A DNA stretch of 64,000 nt, taken from contig JBJOII010000004.1 of assembly GCA_046047235.1 (NCBI GenBank), positions 41,487 through 105,486 of the forward strand, given 5' to 3'. The position numbers and the translations under genes are program-made. Under the pieces are notes generated by a model that was given only the letters and a program-made list of their open reading frames with translations, was not told the DNA's origin and searched no databases. Shown piece by piece: positions 44,005-53,347 of this stretch. This stretch comes from JBMTVN01 sp046047235. Lineage in GTDB: Bacteria; Verrucomicrobiota; Verrucomicrobiia; Limisphaerales; JAHDYP01. Numbering within the stretch: position 1 is the first letter of the stretch; each line of letters starts with the position of its first letter.

Positions 44005-46068
44005 ATGAACTGCCCTACCATGAATATGCTCGCCGTGTTCCAACTCACTACCATCGACATCGGAGTCTTCCTCCTCTTCGTCGCTACCGTCGTCACCGTC
44101 GGACTCGTCAAAAGCCGCGGTGAAAGCGGTAGCGCCGATTACTTCCTCGCCGGACGCGGCCTCAGTTGGTGGCTCATTGGCTTCTCCCTCATCGCCGCCA
44201 ATATCTCCACAGAACAGTTCGTCGGCATGAGCGGTAACGCCGCCAGCCACGTCGGCCTGGCCATCGCCAGCTATGAATGGCTCGCCGGCATCACCCTCGT
44301 CGTCGTCGCCTTCGGCTTCCTCCCCTACTTCCTCCGCGCAGGTATCTATACCATGCCCGAATTCCTCGAAGTCCGCTTCACCTCAGGCGCACGCACGATC
44401 ATGGCCCTCGCCACCATCTCCATCTACCTGCTCCTGCTCGGCTCGGTAACCTACTCCGGCGCACTCACCATCAGCACCCTCGCCGCCAAAGCCGGCTATA
44501 CCATCAGCATCGGCTTCGGCTCCCTCATCATCGGCCTCATCGCCATGGTCTACGTGACCGCCGGAGGCCTAAAGGCCTGCGCCTGGGCCGACCTCCTTCA
44601 AGGTAGCGCCCTCATCGTCGGCGGCGCCGTCATCATGTTCTTCGCCTTCTCCCAACTCGGCTCTGCCACCGAAGCCGCCGCCGTCACCGACCCCCTCAGC
44701 GGCGCAGTTGTCGTCCACTCCCTCGACCCCAACGCCGGCAGTATCGAACGCTTCTGGGATCTCAACAAATCCCGCATGACCATGTTCCTGCCCTCCACCG
44801 ACTCCGTCCTCCCCTGGACCGCCCTGCTCCTCGGTGTCTGGATCCCCAACTTCTACTACTGGGGCCTCAACCAATACATCACCCAGCGCACGCTGGGCTC
44901 CGCCTCCCTCGCCCAAGGCCAACGCGGTATCGTGTTCGCCGCCTGGATGAAACTCCTCATTCCCTTTGTCATCGTCATCCCCGGTATCATCGCCTTCAAC
45001 CTCTACGCCAAGGAAATGCGACTCGAAGCCTCAGGCGATACCGCCAGCGGCCTCAGCCGCTACCTCAAAACCAACCCCGAAACCCAGTTCGTCCAGACCG
45101 CCACCGCCCCCACCCCGGACCAGGTCAACGCTTGGGAAGCCGGACGTTACCTCATCGCTCTCTACCCCTCAGCCCAGGCCATCACGGAAGCCAATGTCCA
45201 GAACCCCTTTGTGCTGCCCATCACTACCGACAAGTTCGAGTCCATCCAGGCCACCGGCCCCACTATCTTCACTTCCGAAGACCAGTCCTGGCGCTCGGTT
45301 AACCCGGGCCTCGCAGAAGAAATCAAAGCCCATAACGAACGCGCCGAAGCCGCCGCAGCCTCCAGCGGACAAAAACCCGCCACGGAAAAACTCATCGCCT
45401 ATAAATACGATACCGCCCTCGCCCAGCTCCTGGGCCACGTCCTGCCCCAAGGCACCGGCCTCGTCGGCTTCGTCCTCGCCGCCCTCCTCGGCGCAGTCGT
45501 TAGCTCCCTCGCCGCCATGCTCAACGCCGCCTCCACCATCTTCGCCATTGATATCTTCCAGAAACACATCTCGAAAAACGCCGACCAAAATACGGTGGTG
45601 CTCCTAGGCCGCGGGGCCGTGGTGGTCTTCGCCATCATCGCCGTCATCCTCGCCCCCATGCTTGGCAACCCCCAGATCAGCAACAGCATTTTCACCATCA
45701 TCCAAGAGGGCCAGGGCTTCATCTCCCCGGGTATCCTCGCCGTCTTCGTCTTCGGCCTCGTCATCCGCCGCGCTCCCGGTATCTGCGGCGTCGTCGGCCT
45801 TGTGACCAACATCGCCAGCTACGGCATCCTCAAGGTCGCCGTGCCCCAACTCCAGTTCCTCAACCGTATGGCCGTTTGCTTCGGCCTATGCCTCGCCATC
45901 ATGACCATCATCACGGTCATGAAACCCCTGGCGAAACCCTTCGAGTTCAAACACACCAGCACCATCGCCCTCGAATCCTCCAAAAATGCCCGCATCGCCG
46001 GCATCGCCGCCGTCATCGTAACTCTGATCCTCTACTTCCTCTTCAGCCCCCTCGGGCTGATCCGTTAA
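44005..46068 (+). CDS. Sodium/solute symporter (SSS/SGLT family)
   Basis: 687 residues with about 14 membrane segments. It has family regions SADYFLAGRGLSWWLIGFSL, FVGMSGNAASHVGLAIASYEW and NFYYWGLNQYITQRTLG; this last is typical of sugar (SGLT-like) members. An extended soluble loop lies at ~335-490. It lies between galK and galM, so galactose or a related sugar is the likely substrate. ATG 44020 or 44026 are alternative starts. Confidence 0.92.
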   Translation: MNCPTMNMLAVFQLTTIDIGVFLLFVATVVTVGLVKSRGESGSADYFLAGRGLSWWLIGFSLIAANISTEQFVGMSGNAASHVGLAIASYEWLAGITLVVVAFGFLPYFLRAGIYTMPEFLEVRFTSGARTIMALATISIYLLLLGSVTYSGALTISTLAAKAGYTISIGFGSLIIGLIAMVYVTAGGLKACAWADLLQGSALIVGGAVIMFFAFSQLGSATEAAAVTDPLSGAVVVHSLDPNAGSIERFWDLNKSRMTMFLPSTDSVLPWTALLLGVWIPNFYYWGLNQYITQRTLGSASLAQGQRGIVFAAWMKLLIPFVIVIPGIIAFNLYAKEMRLEASGDTASGLSRYLKTNPETQFVQTATAPTPDQVNAWEAGRYLIALYPSAQAITEANVQNPFVLPITTDKFESIQATGPTIFTSEDQSWRSVNPGLAEEIKAHNERAEAAAASSGQKPATEKLIAYKYDTALAQLLGHVLPQGTGLVGFVLAALLGAVVSSLAAMLNAASTIFAIDIFQKHISKNADQNTVVLLGRGAVVVFAIIAVILAPMLGNPQISNSIFTIIQEGQGFISPGILAVFVFGLVIRRAPGICGVVGLVTNIASYGILKVAVPQLQFLNRMAVCFGLCLAIMTIITVMKPLAKPFEFKHTSTIALESSKNARIAGIAAVIVTLILYFLFSPLGLIR

Positions 46069-46103
46069 TCAGCCGAAAATCAAACCAAGACCACACCCAT
46101 ACC

Positions 46104-47258
46104 ATGAAAGCGAACAATGTCCTGCTGCTCGCCGTGCTCGCCACGCTGAGCTCACTCGCAGTCTCCTGCTCCACCTGTAAATGCGGCAAATCCGCCGGTA
46201 ACGCCATGTCATCCTCCGTCACAAAATCCGAATTCGGCCAACTCCCCGATGGCACCACCGTCGAAGCCTACACCCTCCAAAACAGCCACGGCCTCAAAGC
46301 CAAGGTCATCACCTACGGAGCCCTGCTCACGGAAATGATGGTCCCCGACCGCCACGGCCGCCTCGGCGATATCACTCTAGGCTTCGATAACCTCGACCAA
46401 TACCTCGCTGGCCACCCCTACTTCGGCGCTACTATCGGCCGTTACGCCAACCGGATCGCCAAAGGCAAGTTCACGCTCGATGGCAAATCCTACTCGCTCG
46501 CCACCAATAACGTCCCCAATCACCTCCACGGCGGACTCAAGGGATTCGATAAGGTGGTCTGGAAAGCCGAAATCATCAGCACCTCACCCGCCTCCGTCCG
46601 CTTCACCTACGTCAGCCCCGATGGCGAGGAAGGTTACCCCGGCACTCTCACCGCCAGCGTCACCTATACGCTCAACGATAAAAACGAGCTCCAGCTCGAC
46701 TACACCGCCACCACCGATAAAGCCACAGTGGTCAACCTCACGAATCACGCCTACTGGAACCTCGCCGGCGAAGGCAGCATCCTCAATCACGTGCTAATGC
46801 TCAATGCCGACCACTACACCCCGGTCGATGACACGCTCATCCCCACCGGGGAAATCGCCCCCGTCAAAGGCACGATCATGGATTTCACCAAACCCATGTC
46901 CATCGGTTCACGCATCACTCAGCTGACCAATGACCCCCAAGGCTACGACCACAACTACGTCCTCCGCAGCGGCGGCGGTGATCTCGCCCTCGCTGCCCGG
47001 GTCACAGAACCCACCACCGGCCGGATCCTCGAAATCTCTACCACCGAACCCGGCATCCAGTTCTATAGCGGTAACTTCCTCGACAGCACGCTCACCGGAA
47101 AACGTGGCGTGGTCTACAATCAACACGATGCCTTCTGCCTCGAAACGGATCACTTCCCCGATTCCCCCAACCAGCCCAACTTCCCCAGCGTAGTACTGCG
47201 CCCAGGCCAAACCTATACCCAAACCACCATCCACAAGTTCTCAGCCGACATTCAATAA
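46104..47258 (+). CDS. galM: Aldose 1-epimerase, lipoprotein form
   Basis: 384 residues. A lipoprotein signal ending at LAVSC (lipobox) precedes the mutarotase domain: YANRIAKGKFTLDG, NHLHGGLKGFDKVVW (catalytic His), TNHAYWNLAG, GYDHNYVL and EPGIQFYSGNF with the catalytic Glu near the N-terminal part of that motif. It converts beta- to alpha-galactose for GalK. The export signal puts it outside the inner membrane, so it would act before uptake through the symporter. Confidence 0.92.
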   Translation: MKANNVLLLAVLATLSSLAVSCSTCKCGKSAGNAMSSSVTKSEFGQLPDGTTVEAYTLQNSHGLKAKVITYGALLTEMMVPDRHGRLGDITLGFDNLDQYLAGHPYFGATIGRYANRIAKGKFTLDGKSYSLATNNVPNHLHGGLKGFDKVVWKAEIISTSPASVRFTYVSPDGEEGYPGTLTASVTYTLNDKNELQLDYTATTDKATVVNLTNHAYWNLAGEGSILNHVLMLNADHYTPVDDTLIPTGEIAPVKGTIMDFTKPMSIGSRITQLTNDPQGYDHNYVLRSGGGDLALAARVTEPTTGRILEISTTEPGIQFYSGNFLDSTLTGKRGVVYNQHDAFCLETDHFPDSPNQPNFPSVVLRPGQTYTQTTIHKFSADIQ

Positions 47259-47281
47259 ACCGGCTCCGAACCCACTCTCAC

Positions 47282-47312
47282 ACGCGGCCACACCCCAGGG
47301 TGTCGGCCGCGT
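47282..47312 (+). terminator. Terminator after galM
   Basis: Stem ACGCGGCC-ACACC with GGTGT-(C)-GGCCGCGT, loop CCAG, 23 nt after the galM stop, followed by TCTGCTTT. One bulged C. Confidence 0.7.
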
Positions 47313-47345
47313 TCTGCTTTGTAGAGCTCCCAGCTGCACCCTCTC

Positions 47346-48314
47346 TCAAGCCCGCTGCCCCACAAACTCCACCCCAGCCTTCCTGCCCTCCTCCAAAATG
47401 AAACGCCTCCCCTGATCATACTCCTCCGCATTCTTCAAATGCTCCAACATCAACGGTGGCCGCTGCGGCAATTGCGATAGCAAGGTCAAATACTGCGCGT
47501 AATCCAACATGCCCGTCCCCGGAATCACCTCCACAAAATGAATGTTCATCTCCACCTCCCACCGCAAATCCTTCGCATGGCAACTCACAATGTGCGGCCC
47601 CAACATCCGGAAACACTCGCTCACTACCTCGCCGCTCCGATAAAACCGCCGCGGCTGGTTGATCAAATTGCACGGATCCAAATGCGCACCAAAACCCGGA
47701 CGCCCCACAGCCTTGATCATCCGCATGCAACTCACCGGACTGTCCGGTAACGCCCACCCCATCATCTCATAACAAAATTTCGCCCGACGTGGCTTCACCG
47801 CATCCACAATCTTCCTCGCATTCTCCACCGCAGCGTCAAAGAAATCCTCAGTCAAATTGTCCGGATGCGGCCCGTACCACACTCCTGGGTTCATTGACCC
47901 CGCAATATCTACACAGCACAACGCCCCGATCTCGTCAGCCAACGCCAACCCTTCAATCACCTGGTCAAAGTTCGCCTTCCGCTGCACCGGATCCCCATGC
48001 ATCAAGTTGACCCACCGGCCAACTTCTGCAATCACCACCCCCTCCCGCTCAAAAGCCCGCGCATACGCCTTCACCGCCGCACCATCGGACAGCGACACGT
48101 TCGGACAATACGCCGCCGAATACCCCAACGCACGATGCGCCCGCGCCAACTCCACCGGGTCATCCCCCGCCCCAAATACCGGCCCACCCAGCCGCACAGC
48201 ACCCTTCCCCGCCTCCTCTGAAGTCTCCGCAGCACACACAACTGTCATCCCACCCGCCAGCACCCCCGCCGCCTTCCCCAAAAACTCTCTCCGATTCGTT
48301 CTCTCGTTCATCAT
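47346..48314 (-). CDS. Tat-exported sugar isomerase-like TIM-barrel protein
   Basis: About 322 residues. Tat signal NRREFLGKAAGVLAGGMTVV, then an AP-endonuclease-2 TIM barrel (VIEGLALADEIGALCCVDI, FGAHLDPCNLINQP, IVSCHAKDLRW, HFVEVIPGTGMLDY). The start is one of three consecutive ATGs (48317, 48314, 48311) behind a strong GGAGG; 48314 gives 7-nt spacing. It lies 23 nt after the nitroreductase stop and should be cotranscribed with it. Substrate unknown. Confidence 0.85.
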   Translation of the reverse strand: MMNERTNRREFLGKAAGVLAGGMTVVCAAETSEEAGKGAVRLGGPVFGAGDDPVELARAHRALGYSAAYCPNVSLSDGAAVKAYARAFEREGVVIAEVGRWVNLMHGDPVQRKANFDQVIEGLALADEIGALCCVDIAGSMNPGVWYGPHPDNLTEDFFDAAVENARKIVDAVKPRRAKFCYEMMGWALPDSPVSCMRMIKAVGRPGFGAHLDPCNLINQPRRFYRSGEVVSECFRMLGPHIVSCHAKDLRWEVEMNIHFVEVIPGTGMLDYAQYLTLLSQLPQRPPLMLEHLKNAEEYDQGRRFILEEGRKAGVEFVGQRA

Positions 48315-48337
48315 CATCCAACCTCCTTCCAAGACCA

Positions 48338-49039
48338 TCACACCGGATATCCCACACACTGCCCCAATACCACCTGCCAGTCGGCCGGAATGCCCAGCCC
48401 CTCCCTCAGCGGCGCTCCCGCCGATATGGCATGCACCACACACCCCAAACCCGCCGATGCACAATACAAATACACGTTCTGCGCAATAAACCCAGTGTCC
48501 GCCGCAGCATAAAAGACCCGCTGATCCTCCGGCACCCTCCTCTGCCTCGCCGGATCCACCACATACACCAACGAGACCGGTGCCTGCTGCACATAGTCCT
48601 GCCCCCCGCTCAACCCACGAATGTCCCCCCTCCCCCGCACCTCCAACCCCTGCCGATCCGCATCAAATCGATACACGCCATCCGACCGCAAAACCCATAT
48701 CTCAACCTCCCGGTTATCCATCGCACTCGGCGCCGTCCGCTTCCCCTCCCCCTCACGGTTCACTCCAAAGGCCGCCCAAAGCAAATTCGACAACTCCTGC
48801 CACCCCACTTCACGTCCACTGAATTCTCTCGTGCTGGCCCTGCTCGCCAACGCCTCCATCAATGAACCCCCACCCTCCCGGACCGGGGCCGGCAATGGCA
48901 GAAATTCCCCGTCCCCTCTCTCCTCACCCGCAACCGCAACCGCCCCTCCCGCCATCAAGGCCCCACACCAAAAAGCCCGCCGACTCACTACACGCTGCCC
49001 GCCGTCCGCTGAAGATACACAACGAGTTCTCATCATCAT
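48338..49039 (-). CDS. Exported nitroreductase-family protein (SagB-type)
   Basis: About 233 residues. A Tat-like leader (VVSRRAFWCGALMAGGAVAVAG) is followed by a flavin reductase fold: LMEALASRASTREFSGREVG, LSNLLWAAFGVNR, YAAADTGFIAQNVYLYCASAGLGCVVHAI. The motif pattern matches small SagB-like nitroreductases. The frame is open to 49174; ATG 49039 (a run ATGATGATG) was chosen. It is the first gene of a two-gene unit with the TIM-barrel protein. A FMN-dependent exported oxidoreductase is likely; its substrate is unknown. Confidence 0.8.
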   Translation of the reverse strand: MMMRTRCVSSADGGQRVVSRRAFWCGALMAGGAVAVAGEERGDGEFLPLPAPVREGGGSLMEALASRASTREFSGREVGWQELSNLLWAAFGVNREGEGKRTAPSAMDNREVEIWVLRSDGVYRFDADRQGLEVRGRGDIRGLSGGQDYVQQAPVSLVYVVDPARQRRVPEDQRVFYAAADTGFIAQNVYLYCASAGLGCVVHAISAGAPLREGLGIPADWQVVLGQCVGYPV

Positions 49040-49275
49040 CCACTTCGTAAAATTTGCGAGGACATCACCCCACCGCATCAAGCAAACCCAGCAAAACAAA
49101 GGCAGAATCGAAGGGGTAATGGACACCATGCTCCCCCACCCCCTACATCCCGTCAAGCATCCCACTCGCCCCAAAAAGGCTTGGTTTCAACCCACCCGTC
49201 ACCTTTAATCGAACCCGCTGCAATATCCGCACACCGCAGCAACCCGACCGGTGCGTTCTTCCTGGTCATGCACTT

Positions 49276-50022
49276 ATGACCGACGTTTCAATTTTCATCC
49301 TAGAGGACGACCTCGTTACCTCCGTGGCCCTCGCCAAGGCCATGCACATAGAACTCCCGGATGCCCAAATCCTCCGGGCCGCCTCCCTCTATGAAGCCCG
49401 CCTGCTGCTCGCTTCCTTCGACATCCAGTTCTTCATTATCGATGTCAACCTGCCGGATGGAAACGGCATCGATTTTATCGTGGACGTCAGCTCCAAATAC
49501 CCAAAAGCCGGCGTCGTCGTCACCACCAAGGATGTCCTCCCCAAACACCGCGACAAGGCTACAACCTTCGGTGCCCTCTACTTCCTGGAAAAGCCCATCT
49601 CCCCACGCGCACTCGGACAGATCATCCGCAACCACCTCGCCAATAACTTCGGCACCAGCTCAGGGTCGGATACCTCCTTCACCGCCGCTCTCACTCGCCT
49701 GACCGCACTCGACGTCATCCAGCTCAAGTGCCTCGGCCAAGCCACCCTACGCCTCGACTTCTCTCTCCGGGACGGCCACTACGGCAGCGTCTACTTCGAA
49801 AAAGGCCAAATCCTCCACGCCGAAGCCAGCCTCAATACATCCACCCCGCCAGTAACCGGACTCCACGCACTGGCTGAAATTCTCGCCTGGCGTGGCGGAA
49901 AGGTCACGGAAACCAAAGGCGCCGACCAACCAACCGCCTCCCTCGATGGCACATGGCAATCCCTCCTCCTGGAAGCCGCCCAACTCGGCGATGAAGCGGC
50001 CTCGCAAGGTCAGATCACCTGA
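49276..50022 (+). CDS. Response regulator with DUF4388 (PATAN-like) output
   Basis: 248 residues. Receiver domain with acidic pocket E10-D11-D12, phosphoacceptor D56 (IIDVNLPDGNG), T84 and K106 (FLEKPISP). The C-terminal region (~139-215) has the DUF4388 pattern, FSLRDGHYGSVYFEKGQILH and further on LAEILAWRGGKV. DUF4388 modules are thought to mediate protein contacts in signalling. No histidine kinase is adjacent. The upstream 235 nt hold no gene. Confidence 0.87.
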   Translation: MTDVSIFILEDDLVTSVALAKAMHIELPDAQILRAASLYEARLLLASFDIQFFIIDVNLPDGNGIDFIVDVSSKYPKAGVVVTTKDVLPKHRDKATTFGALYFLEKPISPRALGQIIRNHLANNFGTSSGSDTSFTAALTRLTALDVIQLKCLGQATLRLDFSLRDGHYGSVYFEKGQILHAEASLNTSTPPVTGLHALAEILAWRGGKVTETKGADQPTASLDGTWQSLLLEAAQLGDEAASQGQIT

Positions 50023-50056
50023 TTCGCAAAAAGACGGGAAAGCGAGTGGAAAGAAA

Positions 50057-50131
50057 TGGTGCGCGCTGCAGGGTTCGAACCTGCGGCCCCATGCGTGTGA
50101 AGCATGTGCTCTACCACTGAGCTAAGCGCGC
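50057..50131 (-). tRNA. tRNA-Val (anticodon CAC)
   Basis: A 75-nt cloverleaf with encoded CCA. Acceptor GCGCGCT/AGCGCGC, anticodon stem CATGC/GCATG with loop TTCACAC giving CAC, T-arm GGTTCGAACCC. Confidence 0.94.
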
Positions 50132-50223
50132 AATAGGGGTGAAAAGGTAATGTTCACCCCGCCCATTGCAAGCATTGTTTGTCGTGGAAATCTAACCCCG
50201 CCCTCTGAACCCACAACCCACCC

Positions 50224-51822
50224 TCACACACCCGCTGCCTCACCGGCATCCTCACCCGGTTTCTCCCGATAACTCCTCACCACCATATCACTTAAAAACC
50301 GATCCGGCGCCTCCACGGTCCCCTCATCCAACACAAACTCCCGCTGCCCCGTGTTCTGCGCCACCAGCTTCAACCCAAATTGATAATCCTTGAACCTGGC
50401 CGCACAGACCTCCCTCACCGGACACCCCTGCTCAGCCGAAAGACCAATCAACCGGGCCTCCGCCTCGGCCGTAAACGTCATCTTCAATCCATGCGCCTCC
50501 TCAAACCTCTGCGCATACTCCCGCACCACCTCGCGCAATAACTCCTTCTCCTCTCGAGCAGACTCTTCCCTCAACTCTGCCAACGCTCCATCCGGATCCG
50601 CCACCAGCTCGCGCGTCACCACAAACCGCTTCAACGCCGTGGACGGCAACTCAAACTTCAGATTCCTAAACGTGCGCTCACATACCGTCATCAATCCACG
50701 CGCCCCTGTCTTCTCCTCCACCGCCCGATGCGCTATCTCCCGTAACCCGTCGTCCCGAAACAACACCTCAATCCCATAGGCGCCAAACGACTGCTCATAC
50801 TGCCGCACTATGCTCCCCTCGGAGTTCTTCAGGATCAGAAACAAATCCTCCTCCTCCAACCCATGACAGACCACCCGAACCGGTAAACGCCCCACAAACT
50901 CCGGCTCCAATCCGAAATCCATGAAATCCCGCGTCCGCGCCTCCTCCAATAACCCCCCAGCCTCCGGAACCCGGTCCATCCGCGCCCCAAACCCAATCGC
51001 CGACTCCCGTAGCCGCTTCCGAATAATCGGTTCCATATCCCCAAACGCCCCGCTCATCACAAATAAGATGTGCCTCGTGTTCACCGTCGACGGCTGCTTC
51101 TTCCCCCGCCCCTGCGACATGTCCATGAAAGCCTGAAACTGCCCCGCAATGTCGTTCGGCGCCCGCACCGAAACCTCCGTCTCCTCCATCAACTTCAACA
51201 GGTTCGTCTGCACCCCGCGACCACTCACATCCCTCCCCGTCGCCCCCGGCGCCACAGCCAGCTTGTCCACCTCGTCCAAATAAATAATCCCATACTCAGC
51301 CCGCTTCACATCCCCATCAGCCCGACGCACCAAATCCCGCACCAAGTCCTCCACATCCCCACCCACATATCCCGTCTCAGAAAACTTCGTCGCATCCGCC
51401 TTCACAAACGGAACACCAATCAACTCCGCCATGCTCCGGATCAAATAGGTCTTACCCACCCCCGTCGGCCCCAATAATAAAATGTTCTGCTTCACATATT
51501 GCGTCGAATCCCGCCCCCCCCTCGCCAACCGAACCGCGTTGTAATGATCACACAACGCCACGCTCAATACCTTCTTCGCCTCCTCCTGCCGGATCACAAA
51601 CCGATCCAGATGCTTCTTCACATCCCTCGGCTTCGCCTCAAATTCAAAACCCCGATTCCCCTCCTCTACCTTAACCTCCCCGCCACCATCCTCCGCCGCC
51701 GACTCTGTCGCCGCAACACCCGGAGCCCCCCCCGGCACCCCCAGGTTGGTCGCCTTCAATAAATCCCTCAAACGCCGTTGAAACTCCTCCGGTGTCGGAG
51801 GCAGGTTCGCCCGCCAATCCAT
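50224..51822 (-). CDS. ClpX-like AAA+ ATPase without zinc-binding domain
   Basis: About 532 residues. Walker A LLLGPTGVGKTYL, ADATKFSETGYVGGDVEDLV, Walker B GIIYLDEVDKLA, and an arginine-finger region GLEPEFVGRLPVRV are ClpX-like, as is RDVKKHLDRFVIRQEEAKKV. The four-Cys N-terminal zinc domain of ClpX is absent, replaced by a non-conserved leader. The C-terminus has an extra ~150 residues (EKELLREVVREYAQRFEEAH and beyond). The IGF loop for ClpP docking was not clearly found, so it may act without ClpP. ATG 51822 was chosen; 51858 and GTG 51837 are alternatives. Confidence 0.85.
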   Translation of the reverse strand: MDWRANLPPTPEEFQRRLRDLLKATNLGVPGGAPGVAATESAAEDGGGEVKVEEGNRGFEFEAKPRDVKKHLDRFVIRQEEAKKVLSVALCDHYNAVRLARGGRDSTQYVKQNILLLGPTGVGKTYLIRSMAELIGVPFVKADATKFSETGYVGGDVEDLVRDLVRRADGDVKRAEYGIIYLDEVDKLAVAPGATGRDVSGRGVQTNLLKLMEETEVSVRAPNDIAGQFQAFMDMSQGRGKKQPSTVNTRHILFVMSGAFGDMEPIIRKRLRESAIGFGARMDRVPEAGGLLEEARTRDFMDFGLEPEFVGRLPVRVVCHGLEEEDLFLILKNSEGSIVRQYEQSFGAYGIEVLFRDDGLREIAHRAVEEKTGARGLMTVCERTFRNLKFELPSTALKRFVVTRELVADPDGALAELREESAREEKELLREVVREYAQRFEEAHGLKMTFTAEAEARLIGLSAEQGCPVREVCAARFKDYQFGLKLVAQNTGQREFVLDEGTVEAPDRFLSDMVVRSYREKPGEDAGEAAGV

Positions 51823-51885
51823 GTCGTTCGCCTTGCTCACGCCCCCAACAAACGCCATCCCACCCCCCGCGTCAAACGGCAAAGA

Positions 51886-51909
51886 CCCGCCACCCAAAAA
51901 GGTGGCGGG
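51886..51909. terminator. Hairpin between PilX-like and ClpX-like genes
   Basis: Perfect 9-bp stem CCCGCCACC/GGTGGCGGG with a 6-nt loop. On the minus strand it follows the PilX-like gene by 28 nt and is trailed by TCTTTG, a poor T-run. It lies just before the ClpX-like start. Confidence 0.55.
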
Positions 51910-51937
51910 CCTCTGTCAGCAATACCAAACCAGCCAA

Positions 51938-53347
51938 TTAGTCGTCGTGGTCGTAAGCAAAAACCGCCTCAGGCAAGCCATAGTTGGGCGGCATCTCATT
52001 CCAGGAAACCGGGATAAACCCGCGCCCGCCTTCATCACTCCTCGCCAACGCCTCATCGTAATGGAAGTTAAAATGACCGTTCATCTTGACCGTCGACGTA
52101 ATGCTCGCCCCTACAAAATCATAGGTGTTGTTGCCGCCGCCTCCCAAATGGAAATCAGCGTTAGGAGCGTAAATGGTCCCTGTAAACGCCGAATTGCCGC
52201 TGAAATGAAGCTCCGTATTAGTGGGCAAACCATAGTAGGCAAACTGAGTCGCTAAACCGTTAGCATTAAACACCCCCTGCCCGTCTAACTTGGCTACCGG
52301 TGCTGCCACATACATCTTCAAAGACGCATTGTTTGTAATCACAATGACATCCTTCGCGTTCATATCGATGTTCGAAGGGATATACAGCCTTGCATTCCCT
52401 TCCACTAGCACATTGCCGCTCAGACTGCTGATCACGTAGTCACCGTCCTGCAGTACGTAATCCCAAGTAAATTTCTTGTCTACATACCTGGATGTCGGAA
52501 GCCTGCCCGTGGTAAAGGGCGCCTCCACATCCGGAAAACTCACGTTCATGTCAGAGGAAGAATGCCCCGGCTGAATCCCCTTGTTGCCGCTATCCACCCA
52601 GAGCTTGTCACCCACGGAACCATTGGGACCAATCGAAATAGAACCTCCAGGCCCCGTAGCCACGCTCCCGTAAATCTCCGCGTTCCCTACATCCAGTGAA
52701 TCAATCACCCCAGAGTTGGTGGCAATGTCTCCGTTATCCTTGGTCTTCAGTGGATCGTATCGCCCCCCTGTGCTGTAACGAACATCTTCCGAATCAAAGC
52801 TGTCCGACGCCACATTGTTCCCCGAAATATCGATCTGCCCCTTAGCCACCATTCCCTTCACAAAAAATGAACCCTCGCGATAGGTGTGCACCCGCACAGA
52901 ACGCCGCACGAAATTCTGGTTGTCACGCGCTGCATCCAGCATGTCCCAAAAGGATGTCCCCACGGCCGATGGCCCCCTGGGCGTCGGCGAAATCCCCGTG
53001 CTCACAATCACCGGCGGATCCACCGGCTGAATGCGCGACAAATAAACAAACCCGCCCCCCAAGTTGCCAAATTTCTGATACCAGCCGTCTGACGCTCGAC
53101 TCCATCCGTCCTGCGCCAGGCCGGATAAATCATGACGATAAAGATGGGTCAGCGCCTCCTCCACACCGGCCTCCATCGCCGGAACAGCCGATGCCCATGC
53201 CAAGGATCGCATCACCGAGAGGTTCTGGCTCGATACCAACGATAAATAACTGCCCAGCGAAATCCCCACCACCGCCATCGCCGCCATCGTGATCGTCAGT
53301 GCCCCCCCCTGCTCCCTACGACTCGTGTTCAACTTCAAAACTCGCAT
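51938..53347 (-). CDS. PilX-like envelope protein with beta-rich C-terminus
   Basis: About 469 residues from ATG 53347. The N-terminus (RREQGGALTITMAAMAVVGISLGSYLSLVSSQN) resembles PilX/PulK-type minor pilin anchors without a strict Glu5 signal. The rest is repetitive beta-strand sequence (GMVAKGQIDISGNN, GVIDSLDVGNAEIYGSVATG, SGNVLVEGNARLYIPSN) like DUF7305-type or bactofilin-like sheets. Similar proteins occur in Verrucomicrobiota beside pilus genes, but none are adjacent here. It could be a minor pilin or adhesin; function is not certain. Confidence 0.65.
   Translation of the reverse strand: MRVLKLNTSRREQGGALTITMAAMAVVGISLGSYLSLVSSQNLSVMRSLAWASAVPAMEAGVEEALTHLYRHDLSGLAQDGWSRASDGWYQKFGNLGGGFVYLSRIQPVDPPVIVSTGISPTPRGPSAVGTSFWDMLDAARDNQNFVRRSVRVHTYREGSFFVKGMVAKGQIDISGNNVASDSFDSEDVRYSTGGRYDPLKTKDNGDIATNSGVIDSLDVGNAEIYGSVATGPGGSISIGPNGSVGDKLWVDSGNKGIQPGHSSSDMNVSFPDVEAPFTTGRLPTSRYVDKKFTWDYVLQDGDYVISSLSGNVLVEGNARLYIPSNIDMNAKDVIVITNNASLKMYVAAPVAKLDGQGVFNANGLATQFAYYGLPTNTELHFSGNSAFTGTIYAPNADFHLGGGGNNTYDFVGASITSTVKMNGHFNFHYDEALARSDEGGRGFIPVSWNEMPPNYGLPEAVFAYDHDD

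Noticed and set aside
49892..50125. Frame ending CALQGSNLRPHACEACALPL
   Set aside because: Antisense translation of tRNA-Val, overlapping the response regulator gene in another frame.
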